Positions 7,469 through 15,957 are shown, numbered from the stretch's first letter. The stretch: 64,000 bases of DNA from Sporomusaceae bacterium (GCA_018434355.1 JAHDPL010000014.1:183974-247973), one strand, 5' to 3'. Translations and numbers: made by a program. Notes: generated by a model not told the origin, from the sequence alone.

Positions 7469-8356
7469 TCACAGCCACACCGCCATAAAATCATACACGC
7501 CGCGAAGTTGGGGAAAATAGGCTACGCCATTGTGTTGTAACGAGTAAATTACTTTTAGTGTTGCGCCAACCAAAATAACCGCAAAGATCCCTACGCAGGC
7601 AAACTGCTGCGGCAGCGGCAACATTGGCAAATTGGCCCGGCTATTTCCCCGACCAAAACCGCGACTCTCCACCGATAGAGCAAGGGTTGCCGCCCGCCGC
7701 AGTGAACGGGCCAGGATCGGAAACAAAACGTAAAAGGCGGTTCGAATCCAGCGAACCGGCGACAAACTACGCGCCGGCTCAAAACCGCGCAAGCGCTGCG
7801 CCGTAAACACCACGGCAGTTTCCTCAAAAATGACCGGCAAAAACCGCAAACTGGTAATCACCATAAACGCAACTTCAAACGGCATCCGCCAATGCAAAAA
7901 ACATTGCAACAATTGGCGGGGATCGGTCGTCCAGCAAATCAGCAGCCCGCAGGTCAGCATTGTCCCGGAGCGCAGCGCTTGTACAGCCCCGTGTTCCAGC
8001 CCTTCGCGATATATAAAGATGCCGCCGGTCCATTCGCCAATCCACGGCGTGGTCGGTGACACCAGACAGGCGATCATCGTGCGAGGTTCCTGATTGTAAA
8101 ACAGCGCCTGACTGACCATCGTTCCCCACAGCCCCACCAGCAAAAATACCGCCAGCACCTGCCATCGCTGTACGGAAGAGCGGGCGACAAAATGCATCCC
8201 CAGCGAACAAACAAACAGAAAGAATAACGGCCTTGCTCCTTCCAACCCTACAGCAAACAGCATGACCGCCGCCAATAATGCCAGCTTGATCCGCACATCC
8301 ATTTTGTGAATCGGCGTATCAGCCGGCGTAGCTTCCCATACTTGCCTGTTGTACAT
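7469..8356 (-). CDS. ECF transporter transmembrane subunit EcfT (CbiQ family)
   Basis: 295 residues with several hydrophobic helices. Near the C-terminal cytoplasmic part it has the two short coupling-helix motifs of EcfT/CbiQ proteins: A-Q-R-L-R-G-F and S-V-E-S-R-G-F. These contact the ATPases in energy-coupling-factor transporters. Start ATG 8356 sits 9 bases behind GGAGGAGG and lies inside the end of the ATPase gene (38-base overlap), so the two are coupled. Substrate specificity is not visible in this subunit. The operon's cobalamin riboswitch and TonB receptor suggest a corrinoid or related tetrapyrrole/metal cargo. Confidence 0.87.
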   Translation of the reverse strand: MYNRQVWEATPADTPIHKMDVRIKLALLAAVMLFAVGLEGARPLFFLFVCSLGMHFVARSSVQRWQVLAVFLLVGLWGTMVSQALFYNQEPRTMIACLVSPTTPWIGEWTGGIFIYREGLEHGAVQALRSGTMLTCGLLICWTTDPRQLLQCFLHWRMPFEVAFMVITSLRFLPVIFEETAVVFTAQRLRGFEPARSLSPVRWIRTAFYVLFPILARSLRRAATLALSVESRGFGRGNSRANLPMLPLPQQFACVGIFAVILVGATLKVIYSLQHNGVAYFPQLRGVYDFMAVWL

Positions 8357-10007
8357 GACGGACCACCTCCTCCACGCCCAGCGCACAACCGCCATACAAC
8401 CGCCGGGACAATTGCAAAGCTGCCGGCGTTCGCAAAGACGCCGACCGTAATACTTCGTCGCAGGAAAATACTTGCCGGGGTGACGCATCCGCCACCACCT
8501 TGCCTTCGGTCATGACAACGACCCGTTCCGCATAGCGGGCGGCCACTTCCGTATCGTGGGTGCAGAGAATGACCGTCCCGCCTTTTTGGGTATATTCCTG
8601 CAACAAACCGATGATATCGTCGATATGCCCCAGATCCTGACCGGTTGTCGGTTCATCCAGCAGCATGATCGCCGGCTGGCAAGACAACAGGGAGGCGATT
8701 GCCACTCTCACTCGCTGTCCCTGGCTTAGCGCCAACGGAAACCGGTCTTCCATGCCGCCAAGGCCGATCCTGTCTACCAGCTCGCGCCAGTCGCCCGATT
8801 GCTTCCCCTGCCCCAGCCCATGCGCCAAACCAAATGTGATTTCCTGCTCCACCGTGGATTTAAACAGCATCAGGTCCGGGTTTTGCATGACCATGCCGAC
8901 CCGCCGGTCCAGCCCCTTCACAGCTTGTCCCAACAATTTCACCTGCCCCTGGCGGACTCGTTGCAAGCCGCAGATATGGTGGAGCAGCGTTGATTTGCCT
9001 GCGCCATTGTTGCCCATCAGCGCCACAAATTGGCCGCGGGGAATTGCCAGGTCAATTCCGTTCAGTACTTTGCGTCCTGCCGGATCGTACTGAAACTCAA
9101 GAGCTTTGACTTCTATCGCCAGCTCCGTTTCCTCCCGCTGCAACAGCAAAGGTTCCTGCACCACAGTACTACAGGCAGGATACGCTGCCCGAATCGTTGC
9201 AGCCGCATCGTCAACTGCGGCGCTCTCCGCCGCCAGGCCCAACCGGTGGCAGATATGGACCGTCTGCGGAATCCGCAGCCCCAGCCGCAAAAAAGCTTCC
9301 GGCTGACAAAAAGCGTCGCGCTGCGAACCCTGCCAAACAAGCCGCCCCTGTTCCATGACGACCACGCTTTTGCAAATCGGCATGACCTCGTGCAAGCGAT
9401 GTTCCACCACGATAATCGTAATGCCATGTTCTTCATTCAGTTTCCGCAGCACCTGAAGCAGTTCCATCGCTCCGCGTGGATCCATCTGGCTGATTGGCTC
9501 ATCCAGCGCCAGCACCTGCGGCCGGATCGCCAGTACGGCAGCCAGCGCCAACCGCTGTCGTTCGCCGCCGGACAAAGCATGTACACTGCCCTGTTCTCGC
9601 CCGGCCAGGCCGACCCAGGCGAGAGTTTCCGCTACGCGGCGCTGAATTTCCACCGGCGTCATCCCCATATTTTCCAAGGCAAATCCGACTTCATCGGCAA
9701 TGGAAGTGGAAAAAATCTGATCATCCGGATTCTGAAACATCAGACTGACTGTCCGGCTTAGGTTAGCAACCGAACATTGCAGCGAATCCTTGCCGTTGAT
9801 CTGGATGCTCCCTTGCAAGGTTCCGCTGATCTCATGCGGAATCAACCCATTAAACGCTTTCAGCAGCGTGCTTTTGCCGCAACCGGTCGGCCCGGTGCAC
9901 AATATGAAATCGCCGGACTCTATTTGCCAGTTGATCTCCTGCAAACTTGGGGCTTCGCTGTTTTGATAGGTAAAGGATAGTTCCCGACAGTCCACGATCA
10001 CGCCCAT
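8319..10007 (-). CDS. ECF transporter ATPase with two fused ABC domains (EcfA1-EcfA2 type)
   Basis: 562 residues with two complete ABC domains. Domain 1 (about 5-240): Walker A G-P-T-G-C-G-K-S-T, Q-loop F-Q-N-P-D-D-Q-I-F, signature L-S-G-G-E-R-Q-R, Walker B V-L-A-L-D-E-P. Domain 2 (about 300-520): Walker A G-N-N-G-A-G-K-S-T, Q-loop M-Q-N-P-D-L-M-L-F, signature L-S-Q-G-Q-R-V-R, Walker B I-M-L-L-D-E-P, switch His in C-T-H-D-T. The F-Q-N-P-D-D-Q-I-F Q-loop is typical of ECF ATPases. The fused pair would supply both motor domains for the EcfT encoded next. It starts 3 bases after the preceding gene. The second domain's signature has Gln for the usual second Gly, a mild variant. Confidence 0.9.
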   Translation of the reverse strand: MGVIVDCRELSFTYQNSEAPSLQEINWQIESGDFILCTGPTGCGKSTLLKAFNGLIPHEISGTLQGSIQINGKDSLQCSVANLSRTVSLMFQNPDDQIFSTSIADEVGFALENMGMTPVEIQRRVAETLAWVGLAGREQGSVHALSGGERQRLALAAVLAIRPQVLALDEPISQMDPRGAMELLQVLRKLNEEHGITIIVVEHRLHEVMPICKSVVVMEQGRLVWQGSQRDAFCQPEAFLRLGLRIPQTVHICHRLGLAAESAAVDDAAATIRAAYPACSTVVQEPLLLQREETELAIEVKALEFQYDPAGRKVLNGIDLAIPRGQFVALMGNNGAGKSTLLHHICGLQRVRQGQVKLLGQAVKGLDRRVGMVMQNPDLMLFKSTVEQEITFGLAHGLGQGKQSGDWRELVDRIGLGGMEDRFPLALSQGQRVRVAIASLLSCQPAIMLLDEPTTGQDLGHIDDIIGLLQEYTQKGGTVILCTHDTEVAARYAERVVVMTEGKVVADASPRQVFSCDEVLRSASLRTPAALQLSRRLYGGCALGVEEVVRHVQQASMGSYAG

Positions 10008-10010
10008 AAC

Positions 10011-11672
10011 TCAGTCACTCCCCACGCCGGACAACCGGCTGCCGAGCACAGCACCGCAGGCCGCGCCGATTACCGTATACAGAAATCCGTTGACCGCCAT
10101 CACCATCCAGATGTACCAGTCGGCGAAATACAATCGATACAGCACCGCCATTCCCTGCATTGTTATATAGGTCGCCACGGTATCAGCTACAGCGCAGGCC
10201 AGAGCCAACCTTGCCATGCGTTGCCAAGAAAACCCAGCAACCGGATTGGTCGGCAACGAAGCTGCAGTAAAGCCGGTTCCCGCCAACGCAAGTTCCAGCA
10301 AAAATGCATTAACCCCATACGACAGAAATACTAACGGCGACATATGGCCAAACGCCAACATTCCCAGCAGAAGACGCATCGCTGCCATCAAGCTCACTAC
10401 GCCATGCAGTGGAATCAAGGTCACCAGTGCGCCGGTCAGCATATACAGCATGATGCCGCTAAACATTCCACTGATCAAAAAACTAAATGGCCCCAGGAAA
10501 ATGTGCAAAAAATCGTTGAGTAGCGTAGACGGAACATTGACCACAGCAAAGGCGCAAGTGCCAAATAAAGCAATCGTGATTAGCCGCCGCGTCTTCATCC
10601 CCGCCAATACCAGCGGTAATTTTCGCCGAATCAGCACCAAAAACGCCAGCAGCATTGTCACGCCAATCGCCAGTGTGATCATGCCGCGCATGTTTTTTTT
10701 GATCACAACCAGCGGCAGTTCTTGCGACCAGCTATGAATTCCGCCATCATCGACCGTGACCCGCAACAAATAGTCTCCCTCGGCGAGTTGCGTTTCATCG
10801 GCATATACCGGTAATACCAGCCGCTGCCGGGGTTCGCCGGTCAAAGCGACAAATGCTGTCAATCGTTCCTGGCCTGCCGCCATCGCGCCTGCACCGTCAT
10901 GTTCGGAATTGCTGCCCGGAGTATACAAACCAGGGATCCGGCGACGACTGTTCTTGTCCAGCAGTTCGGCTTCCACCATAAGCAGTTTTTGTTGCCCGGC
11001 AGGGTTGCGAAAATCCAGTCCCATATGGGTTACCGGGTGAATCGCCTCGATCTCCAGGTTTGTCGCGCCTTTGCCGCGCAACACGTTTTTGTAGTAATCG
11101 AGCGAGCGGTCGCGCAACACCAGTGTATTGGCATTTTGTTTCTCATCGCGCACCCCGTCGCGATCAAGCGGCAAAACCACCCGCTCCAGGGCAGGTTTTT
11201 CGTGAACCGGCGCACCATCCACACGTGGTGACACCTTGACTCGAATCTCCCGCGTCGTTTCTCCTGCCGATAAGCGGAGGATGTACACTCCCTCGCTGAC
11301 GTGGTCATCCACAATCAGCGACACCAAATCGAACCACTGGCCATAGCCGACTGGCAGATTCAATTCTCTCTGCAGCACTTGGCCTAGAACAGTTTCATTT
11401 TGTTCAATCGTCCAGTGTTCCGGCTTTCCATCGGCACGAAAACCGGCAGGCAGCTCCAGTCGCACTGCAACGTTTTGCCCTGCCGGTCCCGTATTTTCGA
11501 TATTAGCCATGGCGTGTATCCGTTGTCCCGGCGCAACCGTAAGCTGGCCCCCAGTCAACGAATACGGTGCTTCCAACGTCAAAAAAAGGCCAGCGGCCGC
11601 AGTCGGCAGGGGAAGTAGCAACCAAAGCCCCCACACCGCCAGACAGAGCCGCATCACCGTTCTGTATCCCAT
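10011..11672 (-). CDS. Two-part membrane protein: extracytoplasmic beta domain plus S-component-like membrane domain
   Basis: 553 residues. A signal peptide (residues 1-27, ending T-A-A-A-G) is followed by about 300 residues of beta-rich extracytoplasmic sequence. Its first part resembles NEW3-type/CARDB-like domains (A-P-G-Q-R-I-H-A-M-A-N-I-E-N-T-G). A helix near 335-355 and then five or six helices fill the C-terminal 200 residues. Size and helix pattern of that part, and its place between tonB and ecfA/ecfT, suggest it is the substrate-binding (S) component of the ECF transporter, here fused to an external domain; no known S-family motif was recognised. Spacing is 3 bases to ecfA and 20 from tonB. 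Function is inferred from context only. Confidence 0.65.
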   Translation of the reverse strand: MGYRTVMRLCLAVWGLWLLLPLPTAAAGLFLTLEAPYSLTGGQLTVAPGQRIHAMANIENTGPAGQNVAVRLELPAGFRADGKPEHWTIEQNETVLGQVLQRELNLPVGYGQWFDLVSLIVDDHVSEGVYILRLSAGETTREIRVKVSPRVDGAPVHEKPALERVVLPLDRDGVRDEKQNANTLVLRDRSLDYYKNVLRGKGATNLEIEAIHPVTHMGLDFRNPAGQQKLLMVEAELLDKNSRRRIPGLYTPGSNSEHDGAGAMAAGQERLTAFVALTGEPRQRLVLPVYADETQLAEGDYLLRVTVDDGGIHSWSQELPLVVIKKNMRGMITLAIGVTMLLAFLVLIRRKLPLVLAGMKTRRLITIALFGTCAFAVVNVPSTLLNDFLHIFLGPFSFLISGMFSGIMLYMLTGALVTLIPLHGVVSLMAAMRLLLGMLAFGHMSPLVFLSYGVNAFLLELALAGTGFTAASLPTNPVAGFSWQRMARLALACAVADTVATYITMQGMAVLYRLYFADWYIWMVMAVNGFLYTVIGAACGAVLGSRLSGVGSD

Positions 11673-11692
11673 CGATTCATCCCTTTCGCCAT

Positions 11693-12391
11693 TTAGCGCA
11701 AATCAAAGACAATCGGCACGGTAGCCCATGCCGCGATCGGCGAACCGTTTTTCAGCGCCGGGCTGAAGCGCCAGGAACGCACGGCTCGTTGCGCTGTCTG
11801 ATCCAGTTCCGTGTAGCCTGAGCTGGCAACGATCCGGACATCTTCCACCCGTCCGTCCGTATTCACCAATATTTGCAGCCGAACCGTACCTTCCCAGCCT
11901 TTGGCCCGTGCGTTTTCCGGATAGTCCGGCCGCTCGCCGACAACGATTCGGGGCCCGCGGGTTGGCCCGGTTCCGGTTCCTGTTCCCGTCCCGACACCGG
12001 TTCCCGTGCCGCTGCCATGTCCGCCGCCGGTCCCGCCACCACTACCGCCGGCACCGGCCCCGCCACCGCCAACACTTCCGGCAAGCGGTGAAATCGCACT
12101 TGGGGTAGCCGCCTTGGGCGCGACTTGCTCAGAAAAACTGTCTGCGGCTGGGGCTGGGGAAATCAACGACGGCTGCCGCCGCTCCGGTTCCGGCGAACGT
12201 TCCGGTTGTCCGCCGCCCCCAGCAGGACCGTCCACAGGCGCAAATAATTCCGCCATGCTGACTTCCACATAAATCGGCTGACGTGATTGCATGACGTCCC
12301 AGTGCCAAAACAGACTAATCCCTGCAAACAGCCCTACATGCAACAGCAGCGAACCGACTATCGCCGCCCGCCACCGTTTGTTGCCCTGCAT
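11693..12391 (-). CDS. tonB: TonB energy-transducing protein
   Basis: 232 residues. An N-terminal cytoplasmic stub and one transmembrane helix (about 12-30, with the His expected for the ExbB/ExbD contact) anchor it. The C-terminal 80 residues are a TonB domain: P-D-Y-P-E-N-A-R-A-K-G-W-E-G-T-V-R-L, ending in S-W-R-F-S-P-A. The periplasmic linker is unusual: about 40 residues are almost only Gly with Thr, Ser and Ala (G-T-G-T-G-V-G-T-G-T-G), whereas many TonB proteins have Pro-Glu/Pro-Lys linkers. It transmits proton-motive force from ExbB/ExbD to the receptor encoded in the same operon. ATG 12391 is preferred; exbD ends just upstream (stop 12394-12396). Confidence 0.92.
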   Translation of the reverse strand: MQGNKRWRAAIVGSLLLHVGLFAGISLFWHWDVMQSRQPIYVEVSMAELFAPVDGPAGGGGQPERSPEPERRQPSLISPAPAADSFSEQVAPKAATPSAISPLAGSVGGGGAGAGGSGGGTGGGHGSGTGTGVGTGTGTGTGPTRGPRIVVGERPDYPENARAKGWEGTVRLQILVNTDGRVEDVRIVASSGYTELDQTAQRAVRSWRFSPALKNGSPIAAWATVPIVFDLR

Positions 12392-12393
12392 TA

Positions 12394-12795
12394 TCAACCT
12401 TTGGGGTCAACGGCCAAGGATATCTTCCCGGCGCCGGCCCGTTTTACGGCATCAATCACTTCCACAACCTTGCCATGCTGTGAATGCTTATCCGCCTTGA
12501 TAAACACCAGCGGACTATTATGCGCCTTGGTCGCCACCGTAGCCGTCAGGTCGCCGATGGAAATCACTTTGTTTCCCATGGCAATCTGTCCGTCGCGGTT
12601 CACCAGCACCGTGATGTGCTCCGGCGGCTGCGGCGTTCCGCTGGTTGCCTGCGGCGGCGTAATATTGAATCCTGGATGCGCCACTAAAAAGGTGGTGGAC
12701 ATCATGAAAAAAATCAATAGCAGCATCATGACGTCGACCATCGGCGTCATATCGACATGGACCGCTTGATGCGTCGATATTCTGCGGTTTCTCAT
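12394..12795 (-). CDS. exbD: ExbD proton-channel subunit
   Basis: 133 residues. A short cytoplasmic N-terminus leads into one helix starting M-T-P-M-V-D-V-M-M-L-L-L-I-F-F-M, whose Asp is the protonatable residue of ExbD/TolR proteins. A periplasmic domain of about 90 residues follows (V-L-V-N-R-D-G-Q-I). It is encoded 15 bases after exbB and 2 bases before tonB. With ExbB it forms the proton-driven motor for TonB. Confidence 0.93.
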   Translation of the reverse strand: MRNRRISTHQAVHVDMTPMVDVMMLLLIFFMMSTTFLVAHPGFNITPPQATSGTPQPPEHITVLVNRDGQIAMGNKVISIGDLTATVATKAHNSPLVFIKADKHSQHGKVVEVIDAVKRAGAGKISLAVDPKG

Positions 12796-12810
12796 GCAAG
12801 TCCCTCCCGT

Positions 12811-13404
12811 CTATACGCCGGTCCGACGAACAATTTCGCCGACGCAGCTTTCGTTCCAATGGAGCAGTCGTTCCACCCGGTTACGGAAATGATTGTTGGC
12901 GATAATACAGGGGATGGCGACCAACAAGCCGCCTGCGGTATTGTACAGCGCCTCGGAAATCCCGGCGGCCAGCATCTGGGGATTGCCCAGCCCTGTCATC
13001 GATGCCGCCTGGAATGTTTTGATCATGCCAAGTACGGTTCCCAGCAAGCCGAGCAACGGCGCTACGGTCGCTGCCGTGGTGAGCAGATATAGGTTACGTT
13101 CCAGAGCGGGGATTTCTGACCGGATGGCATCGCTCACGGCATTTTGTCTGGCATCGCACTCACATGCCGGAATCGCGGCGGCGGCAGTCCACATCTTGCC
13201 GTACACGCTCTGGCGCTCATTTTCCTCGGCAAAAGTCTGCTCGACATTTTGCGCAGGATCAGCCAGCAGTTTGCGGATTTTTGCCGACTGTGAGTCAGCT
13301 GAGCGGTAATACAGCCAACGTTCGATGATAACAGCGCAAGCCACCAGCGAACAGGCCATAATGGTCAGGATCACCCAACCGCCTTTTTCAATGACATCCA
13401 GCAT
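12811..13404 (-). CDS. exbB: ExbB/MotA/TolQ proton-channel subunit
   Basis: 197 residues with three helices: one at the N-terminus (G-G-W-V-I-L-T-I-M-A-C-S-L) and two near 108-130 and 145-170. The conserved stretch A-P-L-L-G-L-L-G-T-V-L-G-M-I-K-T-F and the later A-L-Y-N-T-A-G-G-L-L-V-A-I-P are the family hallmarks. It forms the channel that powers TonB. It starts 9 bases after the receptor gene, so receptor and motor are expressed together. Confidence 0.94.
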   Translation of the reverse strand: MLDVIEKGGWVILTIMACSLVACAVIIERWLYYRSADSQSAKIRKLLADPAQNVEQTFAEENERQSVYGKMWTAAAAIPACECDARQNAVSDAIRSEIPALERNLYLLTTAATVAPLLGLLGTVLGMIKTFQAASMTGLGNPQMLAAGISEALYNTAGGLLVAIPCIIANNHFRNRVERLLHWNESCVGEIVRRTGV

Positions 13405-13413
13405 GATTGCCTC

Positions 13414-15336
13414 CTAAAAGCTCTGACTTAGTTTTAGATAAAATGCACGCTCCGGTTGCAAATAGTGCGAGGATCCGTTAGACACCACATCCCTGCGATC
13501 CAGTAGGTTTTCCACCCGAAGTTGCAGTTGCGTGTTCTTTGCCAGTTGATACTGCAAGACCAAATTGATCGGCAACGTCGGTTCCAGGCCATCTTTACGA
13601 CCGGCCAAATAATTTGCCGTCAAACTGCTCTGCCACTTGCCGGAACGATACGTCACTCCGCCATTCAGTTGAAACTTGGCGAAGGTCGGCGTCCACTCTC
13701 CGCCGTCACGACGTTCCTCCGGATTATTGATATTGGCTCCCAAGTTGAACATCCAGTGTTTGTTGACACGCCGGTCATAGGTAACCTCCAGACCCGAATT
13801 GCGAAAATCAGAATTATAAGGACTATAATTACCTGAGTTTTTTGGGGTTTCTTCCCATTGGATATAGTTTGTAAAGTCCATACGATACAGAGCTATTTTT
13901 AACGAATCAGCAGCGCCGATTTTTTTCCAGCCCACCTCGTAAGTATAACCATATTCCGGTTTTAAATTGGGGTTGGCTGTTTTACGCCAGGTCGATCCAT
14001 ACATATCCGAAAGATTGGGCATGCGAAATGCTCTACCCACATTTAAATACAAGGATTGTTCCTTGTTCAGGCTATGCAGCAGTTGTAGCTGTGGATTGAA
14101 CTCGTTGTAATCATTGGCTCCGGCCTGTTGCCGAATGAATTCCTGTCGCGCACCTAAAATCAGGCTGGTTTTAGCTGAAAGAGGATGGTTAACTTGGGCA
14201 AACACAGAATAAAAATCGCGCTGTTTGAGCGACAGATAGGCAGAGGAAGCACTATTCTGCGCATAATAACTTTCGTCTGCACTAATCGAGTCGTTTTGCC
14301 ACGAGACTCCCGCCAGGTACTGACCGAATTTTGTCTGCCAACTGGCCTGACTGTCCAGCCCAAAGGTACCAAGGTAAGTGGTATTATCGCCGGATCGGAC
14401 GCCGGCGGCTGTAAATTTCCGGTACTGCCGGGCTGACCAGTTGCCGTATGCTTTGGTCAGCCAACTGCCATGCTTAATTTGCAGGGCAACAGAATTTTTC
14501 ACATCTTTTTGGGCAATCCGTTCATCCAGCGCGTTGCCAATTTCCTTCATCCGTTCCACGTTGAACTCATCTGAGTCATATTGATGTGTCAATGTCACCG
14601 CATCATTGATCGCCCAGACCCAACGCAAAAAATTACGTTCTTCACCGCGAAACGCCGTATATTTCCGATTCAGACCGTTGCTTGACCAAGGCTCGCTAAT
14701 CGCTCCCATATCGCCTATCTTTTCGTGACTGGCGGTGATGGATAATTTATCGGCCTGCAATGAAAGATTCTGCCGATTCGTGCCAAAACTGCCGGTTTCG
14801 GCTTCTACACTATTCTTCACCTTTTTTTTCGTGACAATATTGATCACCCCGCCCATTGCCGAAGAGCCGTACAACGTCGAAGAAGCCCCTTTGATGATTT
14901 CCACTTTCTCAATATTGTCAGGCGGAATCCGCTCCAATGAATAATACCCGGAAATATTCGTCGGAATGCCATCCAACAAAATAACCGTGCCGCGATCCAT
15001 GCCTCGGATGACTATTTTCGCCGTCATTGACGAATACAGATGTCCCATCGCCCCATAGCCGTCATAGGTCAATCCTGTAGCAAACTTCAGCGCTTCCAGC
15101 AAATTTGACGCTCCGGTTTCTTTGATTTGCTCGCCAGTCAGCACCTGCACCGATGCCGGAGTTTTCAGGTCCTTCGATTCGCGCCGCAAAGCCGTTACCA
15201 GTACCGGGTCGAAATTGTACTCCTGCTTCTCCTCCATCTTTGCCAACCCTGGCATCCCGATACAGAGACTACCTGCCAAAATACCGGCCAGTGTGCGCCG
15301 CGCCCAATTGCGGGTCCATTTTTTGCTTAGTTTCAT
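13414..15336 (-). CDS. btuB: TonB-dependent outer-membrane receptor, probably BtuB-like
   Basis: 640 residues. A signal peptide (about 1-33) is followed by a TonB box-like segment (F-D-P-V-L-V-T-A), a plug domain (I-V-I-R-G-M-D-R-G-T-V-I-L-L-D-G-I-P, G-S-S-A-M-G-G-V-I-N-I-V-T) and a 22-strand-type barrel. The barrel contains a typical receptor stretch (V-G-R-A-F-R-M-P-N-L-S-D-M-Y-G) and ends in a terminal Phe, as outer-membrane proteins do. It is the first gene behind a cobalamin riboswitch, so corrinoid uptake is the best guess, though riboswitch control alone does not prove the ligand. It demonstrates that the cell has an outer membrane. Confidence 0.88.
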   Translation of the reverse strand: MKLSKKWTRNWARRTLAGILAGSLCIGMPGLAKMEEKQEYNFDPVLVTALRRESKDLKTPASVQVLTGEQIKETGASNLLEALKFATGLTYDGYGAMGHLYSSMTAKIVIRGMDRGTVILLDGIPTNISGYYSLERIPPDNIEKVEIIKGASSTLYGSSAMGGVINIVTKKKVKNSVEAETGSFGTNRQNLSLQADKLSITASHEKIGDMGAISEPWSSNGLNRKYTAFRGEERNFLRWVWAINDAVTLTHQYDSDEFNVERMKEIGNALDERIAQKDVKNSVALQIKHGSWLTKAYGNWSARQYRKFTAAGVRSGDNTTYLGTFGLDSQASWQTKFGQYLAGVSWQNDSISADESYYAQNSASSAYLSLKQRDFYSVFAQVNHPLSAKTSLILGARQEFIRQQAGANDYNEFNPQLQLLHSLNKEQSLYLNVGRAFRMPNLSDMYGSTWRKTANPNLKPEYGYTYEVGWKKIGAADSLKIALYRMDFTNYIQWEETPKNSGNYSPYNSDFRNSGLEVTYDRRVNKHWMFNLGANINNPEERRDGGEWTPTFAKFQLNGGVTYRSGKWQSSLTANYLAGRKDGLEPTLPINLVLQYQLAKNTQLQLRVENLLDRRDVVSNGSSHYLQPERAFYLKLSQSF

Positions 15337-15423
15337 TTACCGCACCTCATTAATCAAAATAATCCCGACTCTTCTATCGTTACCGACCAGCCGTTTTTAT
15401 GGTCTGGCCGTTCTTGTTTTGGG

Positions 15424-15447
15424 GAGGCTCCCCTGCAAAAGAGCCTC
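15424..15447 (-). terminator. Hairpin in the btuB leader
   Basis: A 7-bp perfect inverted repeat (GAGGCTC/GAGCCTC) lies between the leader terminators and the receptor start. It lacks a T run; it may only shape the leader RNA. Confidence 0.3.
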
Positions 15448-15500
15448 CTGCTAATGAATCCTCGCCCAAAGCTAAAAAGGCGGGATTTCGGAAACCCAAC

Positions 15501-15539
15501 AAAAAAAAGACAGTCTCCCGTTGTTACAAGAGACTGTCT
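15501..15539 (-). terminator. Second intrinsic terminator in the btuB leader
   Basis: A 10-bp perfect stem (AGACAGTCTC/GAGACTGTCT) is followed on the minus strand by a run of eight T. It lies between the riboswitch and the receptor gene, downstream of another terminator hairpin. Confidence 0.75.
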
Positions 15540-15566
15540 GAAACAGCATGTCCTGTCTGGTCTTCA

Positions 15567-15592
15567 TAAAAAATCCCGGCAAAAATGCCGGG
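15567..15592 (-). terminator. First intrinsic terminator after the riboswitch (expression platform)
   Basis: A 6-bp GC-only stem (CCCGGC/GCCGGG) is followed on the minus strand by A and six T. It is about 60 bases 3' of the B12 box, as expected for the attenuator of a cobalamin riboswitch. Confidence 0.75.
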
Positions 15593-15649
15593 AAGAAGTT
15601 CGAGCGCAGGAGCTGCGTCAAAATCCCCTCCCCATCGCGCGTGGGTAAA

Positions 15650-15830
15650 ACGGTGATTGTCAGACAGGCAGTTCTCCTGGCTCTGGATCATAGCTCGCCC
15701 AAACCTTCCCAAGATTTTCATCCCAGTGGTATATGATGGGTTCACTCCCCAATACAGTGGCGGGACCGCGCCGGCATTACACCGGACTTCCCTATTAAGC
15801 CCTTGCGGGCACCTATCCCGGTATGAAATT
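15650..15830 (-). promoter_or_regulatory. Cobalamin riboswitch upstream of the btuB operon
   Basis: Read on the minus strand, the RNA shows the ordered landmarks of the cobalamin aptamer. A G-rich 5' stem (ATAGGTGCCC..AAGGGCTTAAT) leads into GGGAAG, then GTCCGGTG, then GCCACTG and GGGGAGT. The B12 box follows near the 3' end (GCCAGGAGAACTGCC). A promoter lies just upstream and two terminator hairpins just downstream, so ligand binding probably causes premature termination of the eight-gene operon. Confidence 0.93.
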
Positions 15831-15857
15831 GTCAAACAAACTCGGATTACGTTTTGA

Positions 15858-15886
15858 ATAGTAGCACAGGTTTTTCGGGCTGTCAA
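15858..15886 (-). promoter_or_regulatory. Sigma70-type promoter of the riboswitch operon
   Basis: On the minus strand TTGACA (15886-15881) and TACTAT (15863-15858) are separated by 17 bases. Transcription would begin about 20 bases before the cobalamin aptamer. Confidence 0.8.
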
Positions 15887-15928
15887 CAAAACAATTCTTC
15901 TTTTCTCATCGCCGCACAACGCAGTTTC

Positions 15929-15957
15929 TTGACTTTCCAGTCAACGCCCATTATAGT
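15929..15957 (+). promoter_or_regulatory. Sigma70-type promoter of the FmdE-like gene
   Basis: TTGACT (15929-15934) and TATAGT (15952-15957) with a 17-base spacer. It is divergent from the riboswitch promoter and leaves an untranslated leader of about 145 bases before the FmdE-like start. Confidence 0.75.

Noticed and set aside
8357..8488. Longer start for ecfT inside ecfA
   Set aside because: ATG 8356 has a strong ribosome-binding site and gives the normal EcfT N-terminus.
15524..15919. Minus-strand frame of 131 codons
   Set aside because: It runs through the cobalamin riboswitch and its promoter; the RNA landmarks explain this sequence.
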